Source: Trichoderma breve (taxonomy: Eukaryota > Ascomycota > Sordariomycetes > Hypocreales > Hypocreaceae). Taken from it: 64,000 nt of DNA. The stretch spans positions 2,170,001-2,234,000 of the forward strand of contig NC_079237.1 in NCBI RefSeq assembly GCF_028502605.1. Reading direction: 5' to 3'. Shown here piece after piece: positions 1 to 9,079 of the stretch (positions within the stretch are counted from its first letter, which is position 1; each line of letters opens with the position of its first letter). The notes under the pieces were generated by a model. It made no database searches, had not been told where the DNA came from, and saw nothing but the letters and a program-made list of their open reading frames with translations. The translations under genes and the position numbers were made by a program.

Positions 1-202
1 TGGAGATGGCATCTCCGGGAGCCAGACGCTTTCCAGCCAGCAGACGGAGGAGAGTTGTCTTGCCCGCACCGTTGGCACCAATCAGGAGGGTGCGTGAGCG
101 CGGAGGTAGATCGAGGGTGATGTTCCTCACGCCGGTTGAGAAGTCCGGGAACGTGTAGGAGAGGTTGTTCACCAGGATCCGAGGAGGCTGCTGATTCGAC
201 AT
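1..202 (-). CDS. CAF16: CAF16-type ABC ATPase, N-terminal part (runs off the window)
   Basis: Only the first 67 codons lie in the window; the gene continues leftwards beyond base 1. The reading frame starts at the ATG complementary to 200-202 (MSNQQPPRI) and contains a complete Walker A motif, GANGAGKTT, at about residue 42, preceded by an ABC-type first strand pattern. Spacing and wording match yeast Caf16, a soluble half-size ABC ATPase without membrane segments that associates with the CCR4-NOT transcription/deadenylation complex. No signal peptide or membrane segment is seen in this part. It is divergently oriented from the polymerase delta subunit gene. Another soluble ABC-I family member is possible, since signature and Walker B motifs are outside the window. 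Confidence 0.8.
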   Translation of the reverse strand, partial: MSNQQPPRILVNNLSYTFPDFSTGVRNITLDLPPRSRTLLIGANGAGKTTLLRLLAGKRLAPGDAIS

Positions 203-1014
203 GTTGGCGGATATGGGGAGAGTGAATGTGAGGGTGAATGGAGAGAAAGATGGTGTTAATGGAGATGAAGAGTAGTGACATCAACAAAACAAGTGCGCAT
301 GCCACTTCATATACTCCGTTGCCTGAGACATTGAGAATCGGCGAGATTCCTGGGGTCTAGGGCTTTTGCGGCGCCTTGGCCCCGCCGGCGAGGTTTTCTA
401 GCGCCAGCAATCGCCCGTTATTTCTTGGCCGGCTTCCCATCATTGGGTGACTGTGTAGTTTCCATGACCTTTGGACCGTTGTGTGGGGGTTGCGGATTTT
501 ACTGGAAATGGAGGGGAATTCGAGGTTGCAGGGCTCGGAGTCCGGAGCACGCCGCTGGAAGAGGCAGTAGTGGAAATAAAAACTTACATTTACAGTAGGG
601 GTCCTACCTGTAAGCCCAAGTCTCGGAGTATAATGGGCCACTTAAACGGCCAAAGCCGCACAAGTACATGCGTGTAGTGCTTAGCCCACTTTGGCCGAGA
701 TTCTAGTGCAACTGAACCGAGAGGATACGGGACAGGTACTTGTGGCACTTTAACTGCCGCTGCGCGTGTCGAACGCGGGGCACAAGGAAAAGAAATCTTG
801 TCTAAGAGCCAGGCGCGTCAAGCTTGCACCGCTAACGGAGAGCTACCTTGATAACCGTGAATCCAATTAATCAATCATCATTCAGCTTGGTTCATGATCC
901 CTTCTGCCGTCAGACACAGCAACAAGGCGCAGTTCAGCATCATCCACCGAGAGCATCGCCATTGAGGCTGCAACACTTGACCACAGCATAGCAGCATAGC
1001 TGACAGCCGCCATC
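203..1014. other. intergenic region between divergent genes
   Basis: About 0.8 kb separating the CAF16-like gene (-) from the polymerase delta subunit gene (+), so it should hold both promoters. Small open frames here overlap each other on opposite strands and resemble no protein I know. No convincing TATA box or repeat was seen. Confidence 0.6.
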
Positions 1015-2742
1015 ATGGTCAAGCTCGAGGACGTCTCCAGCCTCCTCCAGGCGCCTGCGTATGGCCTCTCCTCCCTTCTCAAGGCCTCTTGTTGGTTACA
1101 ATTCTAACACTGGTAAAGGCCCTCGCAGAAAGTGCCCATCCGAACCGATTCGACCTACAAACCGCTTCACTCCTTCGCCCTAGACAAACAGCGGTCATAC
1201 AAGCAACAGTATGGCGACATGTACTTTTTGCGGCTGGCCAAGATCAAGCCCGCAGTGGAAGAGGTGGCTTCCAAGGCGTGGGATGGCACCGAGATTGGGG
1301 GGGAGCTTGCCAAGAGGGTTGATCGAGTGCTCGATGTGCGGCAAGGCGAGCTGTGCTGGGTTGCGGGCACCGTCTACATGGACATGCGGCTGAAGCCCAA
1401 TATTCTCGAGGACGTATCCAAAGATGTGAGCCACCTACAGCTGTTTATCTGCGCTTTGATCTGTCCATACTTGTGGTACATGGTGATGCTAACTACTATT
1501 GCTTCTTCTGCTGGTAGCGTTGGCTGTCTGCTCCCATCTCCTCGCAAAAGTACTACTCCGACGATGGCTCCGATCAGATCATGCTCGAAGACGACTCGGG
1601 CCGCGTTCGCTTGGTGGGAGAGTTGCTCAATTCCATCCCTCTCGTCACCGGGTGCATTATTGCCGTCATGGGCACCGAGAACACAAACGGTGAATTCGAG
1701 GTCATCGATCTCAAGGTGCCCGATCTGGCTCCGCAGCCAGAGCGCTGGGCCCTCTCCAAAACGCCCTCCGCGAGCGGCAAATCAAAGAGCGAGGATACAG
1801 ACATGACGGACAGCCCCTCACCAAACGGCGGCAAGAAAGTTGCCATAGTGTCTGGGCTGTCCTTTTCCGGCACCGACGCCTCGTACGATCTCGAGCTCAA
1901 TCTCCTGCTAGAATACCTGCTTGGAGAAGCCCTCGGCCCAGATGAACAGACTAGCATTTCGCAAATCAGCAGACTCATCATCGCTGGTGACTCCATCTCA
2001 ACAACAGCCACCAAGGAAAACGATGATGAAGATGACGAGACCAAGAAGAGGGCACAGAAGAAGTACGGCTACGACGCCAGCGCATACAACCCCTTGCCAT
2101 CCCAGCTGTTTGACGAGTTTGTTGCTGAGCTCTTGCCTTCCATTCCTGTCACCCTTCTCCCCGGTGCTCGGGATCCCGCCAATGCAAGCTATCCTCAACA
2201 GCCGATCCACACGGCCATGTTTCCTCTTTCAAGAGCCTACGCGTCAGATCCCGGCGCGGCATCAACATCCCAGCCTGGCTGGTTTGACACTGTGACAAAC
2301 CCCTGGGAAGCAGAAATAGAAGGATGGAGGATATTGGGCACGGGTGGTCAGAACGTGGACGACGTGTTCAAATATGTCGAGAGCGATGACCGGCTGGGTA
2401 TGATGGAGGCCATGTGCAGGTGGAGATGCTGCGCTCCCACCGCGCCCGATACACTATGTACGTTCCCTTATTTACCTCCTTGCTATTGCTTATCACAGCT
2501 ACTAACCCAAAATTACGATAGGGAGCTATCCATTCCAAGAAGACGATCCTTTTGTCCTCAAATCGTGCCCACACGTGTACTTCGTCGGCTGTCAGCCCGA
2601 ATTTGCTACCAAGGTCATTCACGGCCCGGATGGCCAAAGCGTGCGGCTCATTGCCGTGCCATCGTTTTCGAAAACCAAGGAGTTTGTGCTAGTGGATACG
2701 GAAACGCTGGAAGTGACAAAGATTAAGATTGCTTCAAGGTGA
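1015..2742 (+). CDS. POL31: DNA polymerase delta subunit 2 (small B subunit, POLD2/Pol31)
   Basis: Non-catalytic B subunit of replicative DNA polymerase delta, which bridges the catalytic subunit to the other accessory subunits in the nucleus. Proposed exons: 1015-1090, 1133-1425, 1518-2457 and 2522-2742, giving about 509 residues. The start of the conserved part (RTDSTYKPLHSFALDKQRSY), an OB-fold region and the calcineurin-like domain (GARDPANASYPQQP, TNPWEAEIEGWRILGTGGQN, PTAPDTLW, CPHVYFVG) follow human POLD2 in order. The intron at 2458-2521 joins ACACTA-T to GG and restores a TGG codon. The first junction is the weak point: the 42-nt intron was chosen because it keeps the frame, although a CTAAC branch site is present. 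The B-subunit phosphoesterase fold is known to be catalytically dead in this family. Confidence 0.9.
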
Positions 2743-3232
2743 TGGGTGAGATGGGGCTGAATATGTGAGAGGAGTTAATGGAATGTACATGGCATGGAAG
2801 ATATAGAATACCCCCGCCATTGATGACGCGACGATGGGAATTAAAAGTCTTTATTCATACCGTTACCTGGATTTAGAGAATAAGATTTACGGCTGTGGAA
2901 GATGAAGACTACACTAGAGAGATGCTAGACTGCAGATACAAGCTCATGTAATTGTCACCGGCATAGACTTGGCTCTCTATTTCGATATGTACAGTAGCAG
3001 ACTGAAAAGGAAATGGCGGCAATGTCCCCCTAAGCAGCACAGATAGAGAGAGACTTGGATAAGGGAAAGTATGATATGAAGTCAGTGAGTGATATCTGGT
3101 TGGCAACACCACCTTTCTCAAACTTTATATATTCCTACTCTTTCTCTTCTTCACTTACCTCTTACTTCTCTTCTTTTTTTTTCCTTTATCAGAAACTATC
3201 AATACTCTACGACTCCCTATTCCAGAATCAAG
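2743..3232. other. intergenic region
   Basis: About 0.5 kb between two genes on the same strand. It should contain the polymerase gene terminator and the promoter of the next gene. A pyrimidine-rich stretch (about 3120-3195) lies just before the next start codon, as is common in fungal promoters. Confidence 0.5.
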
Positions 3233-4009
3233 ATGACTCGACAAACAAGTAACCCACAGAATACTCAACAGATGGACGAGGCGACAATGAAGGAATTAGC
3301 CAAGATAAAGGATCTATTGGCCAACGTTAGGGATCAATTAGCTCAAATTGCGAATCGAATGGCCACTTCTGAGGCACGAGCAGAGGAAAGGATGCAGATG
3401 CAGATGCTTACTAGGCAACTAACGAATCTGTCTGTGCAACAAACGAATCATTCTGTGCAACGAACGATTCCGTCTCTGCAACAAATGAATCTAGATCTGC
3501 AGCAAAAAATGCAACAACCGATTCCCTCTCTGCAACGAATGAATCCTTCTCTAGAACAATGGAATCTGGTTCTGCAGCAGCAAAGGAATATGGCTCAGGC
3601 CCAACAACAGCGCAGAGCAGCTCTTTTGGTCCACATTTTCTTAATCATTGTTCTTATATACTAATTATCTATCTTTTTAATTTAGGAATATAAACCTAGA
3701 CCGCAGAGCTCAGAACACTGTTGCCTTGCATGGCCACCGTCTTATGGCTACAGCTACACCTAGACGTCTAGCTCCATTAGTTAGCCTGAGCACTGGGCGA
3801 GAGATTGAAGGGTTTCCTGCGACTTTTGATGATATTGCTCAGATTAATGGCAAGTATTCTTTCATTTATTATCAGGAGTGATCAAGTACTGACTTATATA
3901 TGTAGAGAATGATGCACGAAGAATCCTCACAGCTCTTGAAGTCGCTACCGATGGATTGAGCACGGTCGAGATGCGGGACTTGATTCGCTCCAAGGTATAC
4001 TATGGCTAG
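3233..4009 (+). CDS. small glutamine-rich heptad-repeat protein, possibly a decaying copy
   Basis: Starts MTRQTSNPQNTQQMDE, continues as a charged, probably helical segment, then seven 7-residue units (see the repeat entry) and a Gln-rich end. A second block (about 3690-3849) encodes HGHRLMATATPRRLAPLVSL and GREIEGFPATFDDIAQIN; a third (3906-4009) encodes NDARRILTALEVATDGLSTV and ends at a TAG. I recognise the pattern 'LAPLV..TG..I..FP.T...I' followed by a short helical end from small fungal proteins of unknown function, but cannot name a family. The last intron (3850-3905) works only with a GC donor (GCAAGT). The first junction (about 3625-3690) is unresolved: available GT donors leave phase 0 while the second block needs another phase, so a frameshift or pseudogene is possible. 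Confidence 0.5.
3422..3580 (+). repeat. 21-nt tandem repeat coding for seven heptads
   Basis: Seven 21-nt units in frame: 3422-3442, 3443-3463, 3464-3484, 3485-3505, then a 12-nt spacer, then 3518-3538, 3539-3559 and 3560-3580. They translate as TNLSVQQ, TNHSVQR, TIPSLQQ, MNLDLQQ, PIPSLQR, MNPSLEQ and WNLVLQQ. The consensus is T/M-N-x-S-L-Q-Q. Proline in three units argues against one continuous coiled coil. Confidence 0.85.
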
Positions 4010-6057
4010 CTGAGGCGGTATTGTTCCAGATTTATAGAGGGAATGCCTATTTAGCACCCCAATTTTGCTATCTAAAGTCCCTAGCTATAATAGCAGATAC
4101 TAGAGAAATACAGCCATAGTAACAGATGCTAGAGAATAGCAGATACTTAAAGAACCGGGCTTTGATTACTCAAGTAGATGCCTGTAGTAGGAAATAAACA
4201 GCCTTGTTTCACATCTTCATTTGGTGCTCAAACTGTGGCCACGCACGCTCGGGTGCTGGACACTATTAGCTACTCCCTGAATCAACTCGAGTCGCAGCTG
4301 GTCACGAGAACAGAGTCAGCTGCAAAGCTTCTTTTTCCCCTTTTTTCGCCTCTCGTCTCGTTGGGCCAGCTGACCACTCGATGATGCCCGTAGAAACGGC
4401 GGTATCGGTGAGAGAAGCGAAAGGGAAATGGCAGCCTGGCAGAATTGGAGTCTTTCTCGCGGCTCTTCCTTACTATTTTTTCTTCTTCTTCTTCTTTTTC
4501 TTTTGGTAATGACTTTTTGTGGTGATTAATATGCTTCTCTGCATTAGCACCAGGATTCCCCTCACACCAAAGCTTAATACCCAACAGCTTCCGCCCTGTC
4601 CTTTCCTATCTAAATCCCTCTCAAGGAAATCTATTCTTAGCATCAAATAAAATTCCTAATAAAATCAATCCAAGCAAATTAAATCACTTCACAAGTCTCA
4701 CACCCCAATGCGGGCGTGTCTGATTCGTCCCAACCCCAAAAAGGACCCTTGCTTCAAAGACAAAGGTGCTTCCCTTTTTTTGCTGATTTCGTTACCCTAT
4801 AAATCGACACTTTTTACCCTATAGTTTTGCTGTGTTTACCCTATAACAACGTAATACGGGGTCTAGAAGCTGCCGGATGGGGAAATAGCTTGAGGCGGGG
4901 GAGATACGGGGTGTTGGGGCTGTATCTTTGAGGTACCTTTGAGGGGGCGTTTGGGGAAGGGTAGAACTGGAGGAATCCGTCTGATCCGGATGATTGATTT
5001 TGTATTTGTTTGTTTGGGTGTTGGGATCGAGATGTTGCATACATCAATTATAGGTGGTAGTGTGATTGTCCTGTTAAACCGTCAACAGTCTCTCTCTCGT
5101 ATACACTGAAGGCATCAATAGTGTAAGGCCAGTCTGTCTTACAGCTTGTATGACCACGCAAATCCCCCCTCAATTGGGCACATGCAGCCCATTTACTTTA
5201 CCCCTGACCTGATCTAGCCTTGTCAAAAAAACTGTCGCATTGGACGATCCGGCATAGCGGTCAATGTTGATGCTCATCAGGTACAGGGTGTGGTACATGT
5301 GCTCATCTATAAGCTTCGTCTCATTACCTAGTAGTATGGACGGTACATTCGTAACTCAGGCGGTGACATTGATCCCATCCAAGACTTCCAAAGATTCCAC
5401 CATCGGCACATCCCTTACCCGTCAAGGCATGTATCTCTCCATCTCGTTAGAACGGCGTTGATTTCTTCCATCCAAAAGTGACAGGCATTCCCCTTAGATC
5501 CCTACCAAGCTCTTCGCTAAATCTTTCCCGCCACACTCCCATGGGTCATCACCTCCGCTCAAGCTTCTAGAAGCCGTTACTCCAATTCTACTAATGGAAT
5601 ACTAATACGGATAAATACAGTTCGAGCTACAAAGTACTAACGAACATGTCATTCATTCACCGTGTTACTCCAATCTCTTCTCCAACACTCCCCCTCCACC
5701 ACATGATCACATCTGGCCTTCGATTAACAACGGCGTTGGGTCATCTAAAAAGGGGAGGGGAGTGTGCCTCGTAAACGACACAAGCATGAAGAAAAGAACA
5801 TGGAAGATACATAGGAAAACATTATTAACTCGTTCGGTTTGTGGCGGGCCGTTGTTGGACTCGTGAACTCGTGGTGTTCCGCTATCAAAGAGAGAGCTTC
5901 AAAATGAGCTCTTATCAAGAGCATTAGTCCCCCAAATTTCCTTTCAATCTCTGCTCTCCATCATCATTGCTTGCTTCTCATCTACCTTGCCGTATAATTG
6001 AGCCTCCTGTTGTTTCTTCTTTTACTTATTCCAGTCATATCAACACATCATCTCACA
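4010..6057. other. intergenic region, about 2 kb
   Basis: No coding frame that I can support. It holds a T-rich tract near 4475-4505, a 22-bp periodic array (separate entry) and the promoter of the dehydratase gene at its right end, including a pyrimidine-rich stretch just before the start codon. Confidence 0.55.
4792..4845 (+). repeat. three copies of TTACCCTATA with exact 22-bp period
   Basis: TTACCCTATA begins at 4792, 4814 and 4836. The ten-base core is identical each time while the 12 bases between cores differ. The spacing is about two helical turns. Confidence 0.8.
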
Positions 6058-7163
6058 ATGGGATCCATCTCTCCAGACGCAAAGCTGCCCTGGATCAAGA
6101 CGCCATGCATCCTCAGTCGTCCACTGAGCCGCGTAGCTGGCTGGTAAGTTTCGTCCCTCTGCTTTACAAGGAAGCAGTCCAACCCAATATATATGTATTC
6201 TTCAACTTACCAACATCACTCCCCCCCAACAGCAACATCTATCTCAAACTCGACAACCTCCAGCCCAGCGGCTCCTTCAAATCCCGCGGCATAGGCAATC
6301 TCATGATCCACGCCGTCGCAACTAACCCCGATGTCCACTTCTACTGCCTCTCCGGCGGCAACGCCGGCCTCGCCTGCGCCAGCTCTGCCGCCGCCCTCTG
6401 CAAACCCGCCACCATCGTCATCCCCGAGACGGCCTCAAAGATCTTCAAGAATAAGCTTCTTGATCTTGGTGCCCGCGTCTTCCAAGTCGGCAAGAACTTG
6501 GCCGCTGCTGATCTGTTCCTCCGCGAGAACCTCCTCGCCAAGGACCCTCGCGGCTTCTATGTCCCGCCGTTTGACCATCCGCACATTTGGGATGGCGCGG
6601 CTACCATTGTTGGCGAGTTGCGGGACCAGATTGATGTTCCCATTGACGGCATCGTTTGCAGCGTGGGTGGTGGTGGCCTGTTTAACGGCCTGATGCAAGG
6701 CATTGAAAGCTTCCGCTGGTCTGGTCGGAAGCCTCATGTCCTCACCGTCGAAACCGCGGGTGCTGATAGCCTCAATGCCAGTATCCTGGCCAACGCCCAC
6801 GTCACACTGCCGGAAATCACATCCATCGTCACTTCACTGGGCGTTTCGCGCGTCTCCGAAGAGACGTGGAAGTGGTCTCAAGCACCAAACACCCAAAACG
6901 TCGTCGTCTCAGACGCCGATGCCGCAGTCAGTTGCGTTCGGTTCGCCGACGATGCTCGCCTAGTCGTCGAGATTTCGTGCGGCGCTGCATTGGCTACGGT
7001 ATACCGCGGCGATTTGAGAGAGCGCCTCGGCAAAGGCTTGACTGACGCTCAATGGGCAGAAAAGAACGTCGTCATGATTGTGTGTGGAGGCTCTGGGGTC
7101 TCACTCAGGACTCTTGATCAGTACCGAGAAGAATACGGCCCGCTTACGACCATCAAGGTGTAA
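6058..7163 (+). CDS. L-serine/L-threonine dehydratase (PLP enzyme, fold type II), copy 1
   Basis: Predicted cytosolic PLP-dependent ammonia-lyase of the CHA1/SDS family, converting serine or threonine to pyruvate or 2-oxobutyrate plus ammonia. Two exons, 6058-6143 and 6233-7163, give about 338 residues, normal for the family. The intron has a GTAAGT donor and a CAACAG acceptor and splits a Cys codon (phase 2). Visible motifs: the PLP-lysine segment SGSFKSRG, the substrate loop SGGNAGLA, the glycine-rich phosphate loop VGGGGLFNG and the C-terminal CGGSGVSL. The ATG at 6058 (MGSISPDAKLPW) fits the usual family N-terminus; an in-frame upstream extension at 5967 reads across the intron and was rejected. 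It is convergent with the MHF1 gene. A diverged copy lies at 15122-16281. Substrate preference cannot be told from sequence. Confidence 0.92.
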
Positions 7164-8019
7164 TAGCGGAAGACATGATCTCTATTAATGAGGGTTAACG
7201 AATGATGATCCATGATCTCGATGTGGGAAGCATTCAATCTTGGGACTTAAAAAATGTTGGACTATGAGCGAATAAACATATTGGGGGGCGTTTGTATGGT
7301 ATTCTTGCCCGTCTTTGCAGCGTTATTTGACGGACTTGGTTTTTGCTTTGTACTTTTTTCTTCTATAATATAAATGCAGAAATTCTGATTGTTAACAGCA
7401 AACTCGTAATGCCCTTGAATTTGGATCTTGGATCTAGACATGTCCCCAGTAATACCGAATAGTGACCCCTTTAACGGTAAGGTGTCTTTGACTCTTTCGT
7501 GAGTATCCCAGCGACTCCAAATTAACGCCAGCACCGTCATGAGTTGTATCGTCTTTGACCCCCTGCTGAAGAAAAGGAGATCTGCCGAGCCTCGTAATAT
7601 CATGACTGCCGTATCCTCCCATCCGCGTGGCTTTCTAGCTTCGGATGCATTCTTCCGACGCGAGCGCAAAGAAAAAGGTCGGTAGAGAGCGATATCGGCA
7701 GCGTCCATAGCCAACTTGTTCGCATGAGATCTGACGTTCCTTTGAATAGCATTAGAAGGGAGGGGCGTGTGCATGTCAGATCCCGTAGCCGCCCGACGTT
7801 AAAAGCGAGTCCCGGATCCGAAAGACGAAACTTTCTTTAAAGTCCCATGGCGATAATATCATGATCAGTTAGGACCAGAATCATGAGCTGAACCGCTCAC
7901 GCTCCCTCTCCCGACGACAGCCTCTCTTCCCATTTCATCAGCCACAGTTAGCAAAGGGAAATCAACCACCACTACCTTTCTTCGCTTTCCTTCACCAAGA
8001 AATTGAGAAGCCCCCGGTT
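7164..8019. other. intergenic region between convergent genes
   Basis: About 0.86 kb between two gene 3' ends. A 170-codon minus-strand frame (7262-7774) has no recognisable motif and no splice context, and I do not accept it as a gene. Confidence 0.5.
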
Positions 8020-8569
8020 CTACTTCTTCGCCTTATTCTTCTTCGCACCACCACTCCGACTGCTCCCCGCCGCAGCCTCCTTATCCGCCTTGATCTCATC
8101 CACATAATTCTTCATGATCTGATGTAAATCCGGATTCTTCCTCGCCAGTAAAAGCACATCATCCGTCGTAACAGTCGACCTACCAGCATGATTGCAAAAA
8201 GTTTCGAGATCAATCGCTACGTTTTCTGCGAAGCGTAAGCCTCTCTTTTTCGCCGCATTCAAGAGGAATGTATACACGTGAATTTATACACAGTGTACAC
8301 CCTGTTCAATCCTTGCTTTCTCTATGCTCAATGAAGCTGTTCTGTCACTCACCTATTTGCAACAAGGTCATTTCGGTTAGAGCTCCGATGAACTGGGGCG
8401 TCGCATTGCGGTTGCGCTTTAGACATTCTTCGTCGACGATTTGCCCGACGGCGTACCAGAGGGCGGATTTGAGGCGCTAATGGTTTACAATGAGCTCGTC
8501 TGGTTATAGAAGGAGAGATTTATGAGTATTTCATACTTCACGGTCTTCTTCACGCGTCGTGTCGGCCAT
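8020..8569 (-). CDS. MHF1: CENP-S / MHF1 histone-fold protein
   Basis: Histone-fold protein that pairs with CENP-X/MHF2 and works at kinetochores and with the FANCM/Mph1 helicase at stalled forks. Exons on the minus strand: 8569-8537, 8476-8353 and 8225-8020, giving 120 residues. The spliced protein starts MADTTREEDRE and aligns along its length with human CENP-S: RLKSALWYAVGQIVDEE (helix 1), FIGALTEMTLLQIENVAIDL (long helix 2), FCNHAGRSTVTTDDVLLLAR (helix 3), then a Lys-rich tail. Phases agree at both junctions (0 and 1), and the second restores the codon GAA. Unspliced readings of the third exon give a misleading start at 8277. The acidic/basic ends are typical of the family. Confidence 0.9.
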
Positions 8570-9079
8570 GTTGATTCTGATGTCTACAGAAATTCCTCAG
8601 TGTTGATATGGACAATGGCGTGAGTGTAAGTGAAGGTGAGAGTGAGAGTGAGTGTGAGTGTGAGGTTGTGCTTTTCGAGTGAAGTGAATTGCCTGAGCGC
8701 GTCGCGGGGTGGCTGCACTAGTACTGATTGGGCAGCAAAGCTACTGGCGACGACATTTGTTTCGAAAAGGCGTTTATACAAACAAGTTGGACAATGCGAT
8801 AACACACATCACAAGATATGATTCATCAAGTCATACTTAGATATTGATATTCGTTTCATTCATATCCTCGTGCGAGCATCTCATTCTCTGCTCACATCGA
8901 TTTTCAAACCCTAAATGTCCGCCATTGAATCCAATTAGTCCCATAGACATAAATCCCTTCACGCCGTGGTAATATAGCTGCCAACATATAACAAATCCCG
9001 ACGCCTTACCCTCCAACTGGTTCTATCTACCATGAGAACGAAAAAGGCTCTTCCCTTCACAGTCGCATCTCTCACACAT
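8570..9079. other. intergenic region with a GTGAGT-type simple repeat
   Basis: Lies between the 5' end of MHF1 and the 3' end of the peroxidase gene. Bases about 8621-8665 are a purine-rich simple repeat made of GTGAG/GTGAGA/GTGTGA units, just upstream of the MHF1 start. Nothing else stands out. Confidence 0.6.

Noticed and set aside
4792..4845. TTACCCTATA repeats as telomere-like DNA or a CRISPR array
   Set aside because: The core is not the fungal telomere unit (TTAGGG/CCCTAA), and three 10-bp cores are too short and too few for CRISPR repeats, which would also be unexpected in a fungus.
7262..7774. 170-codon open frame (-) between the dehydratase and MHF1
   Set aside because: No motif, and it starts and ends within the expected 3' UTR space of convergent genes.
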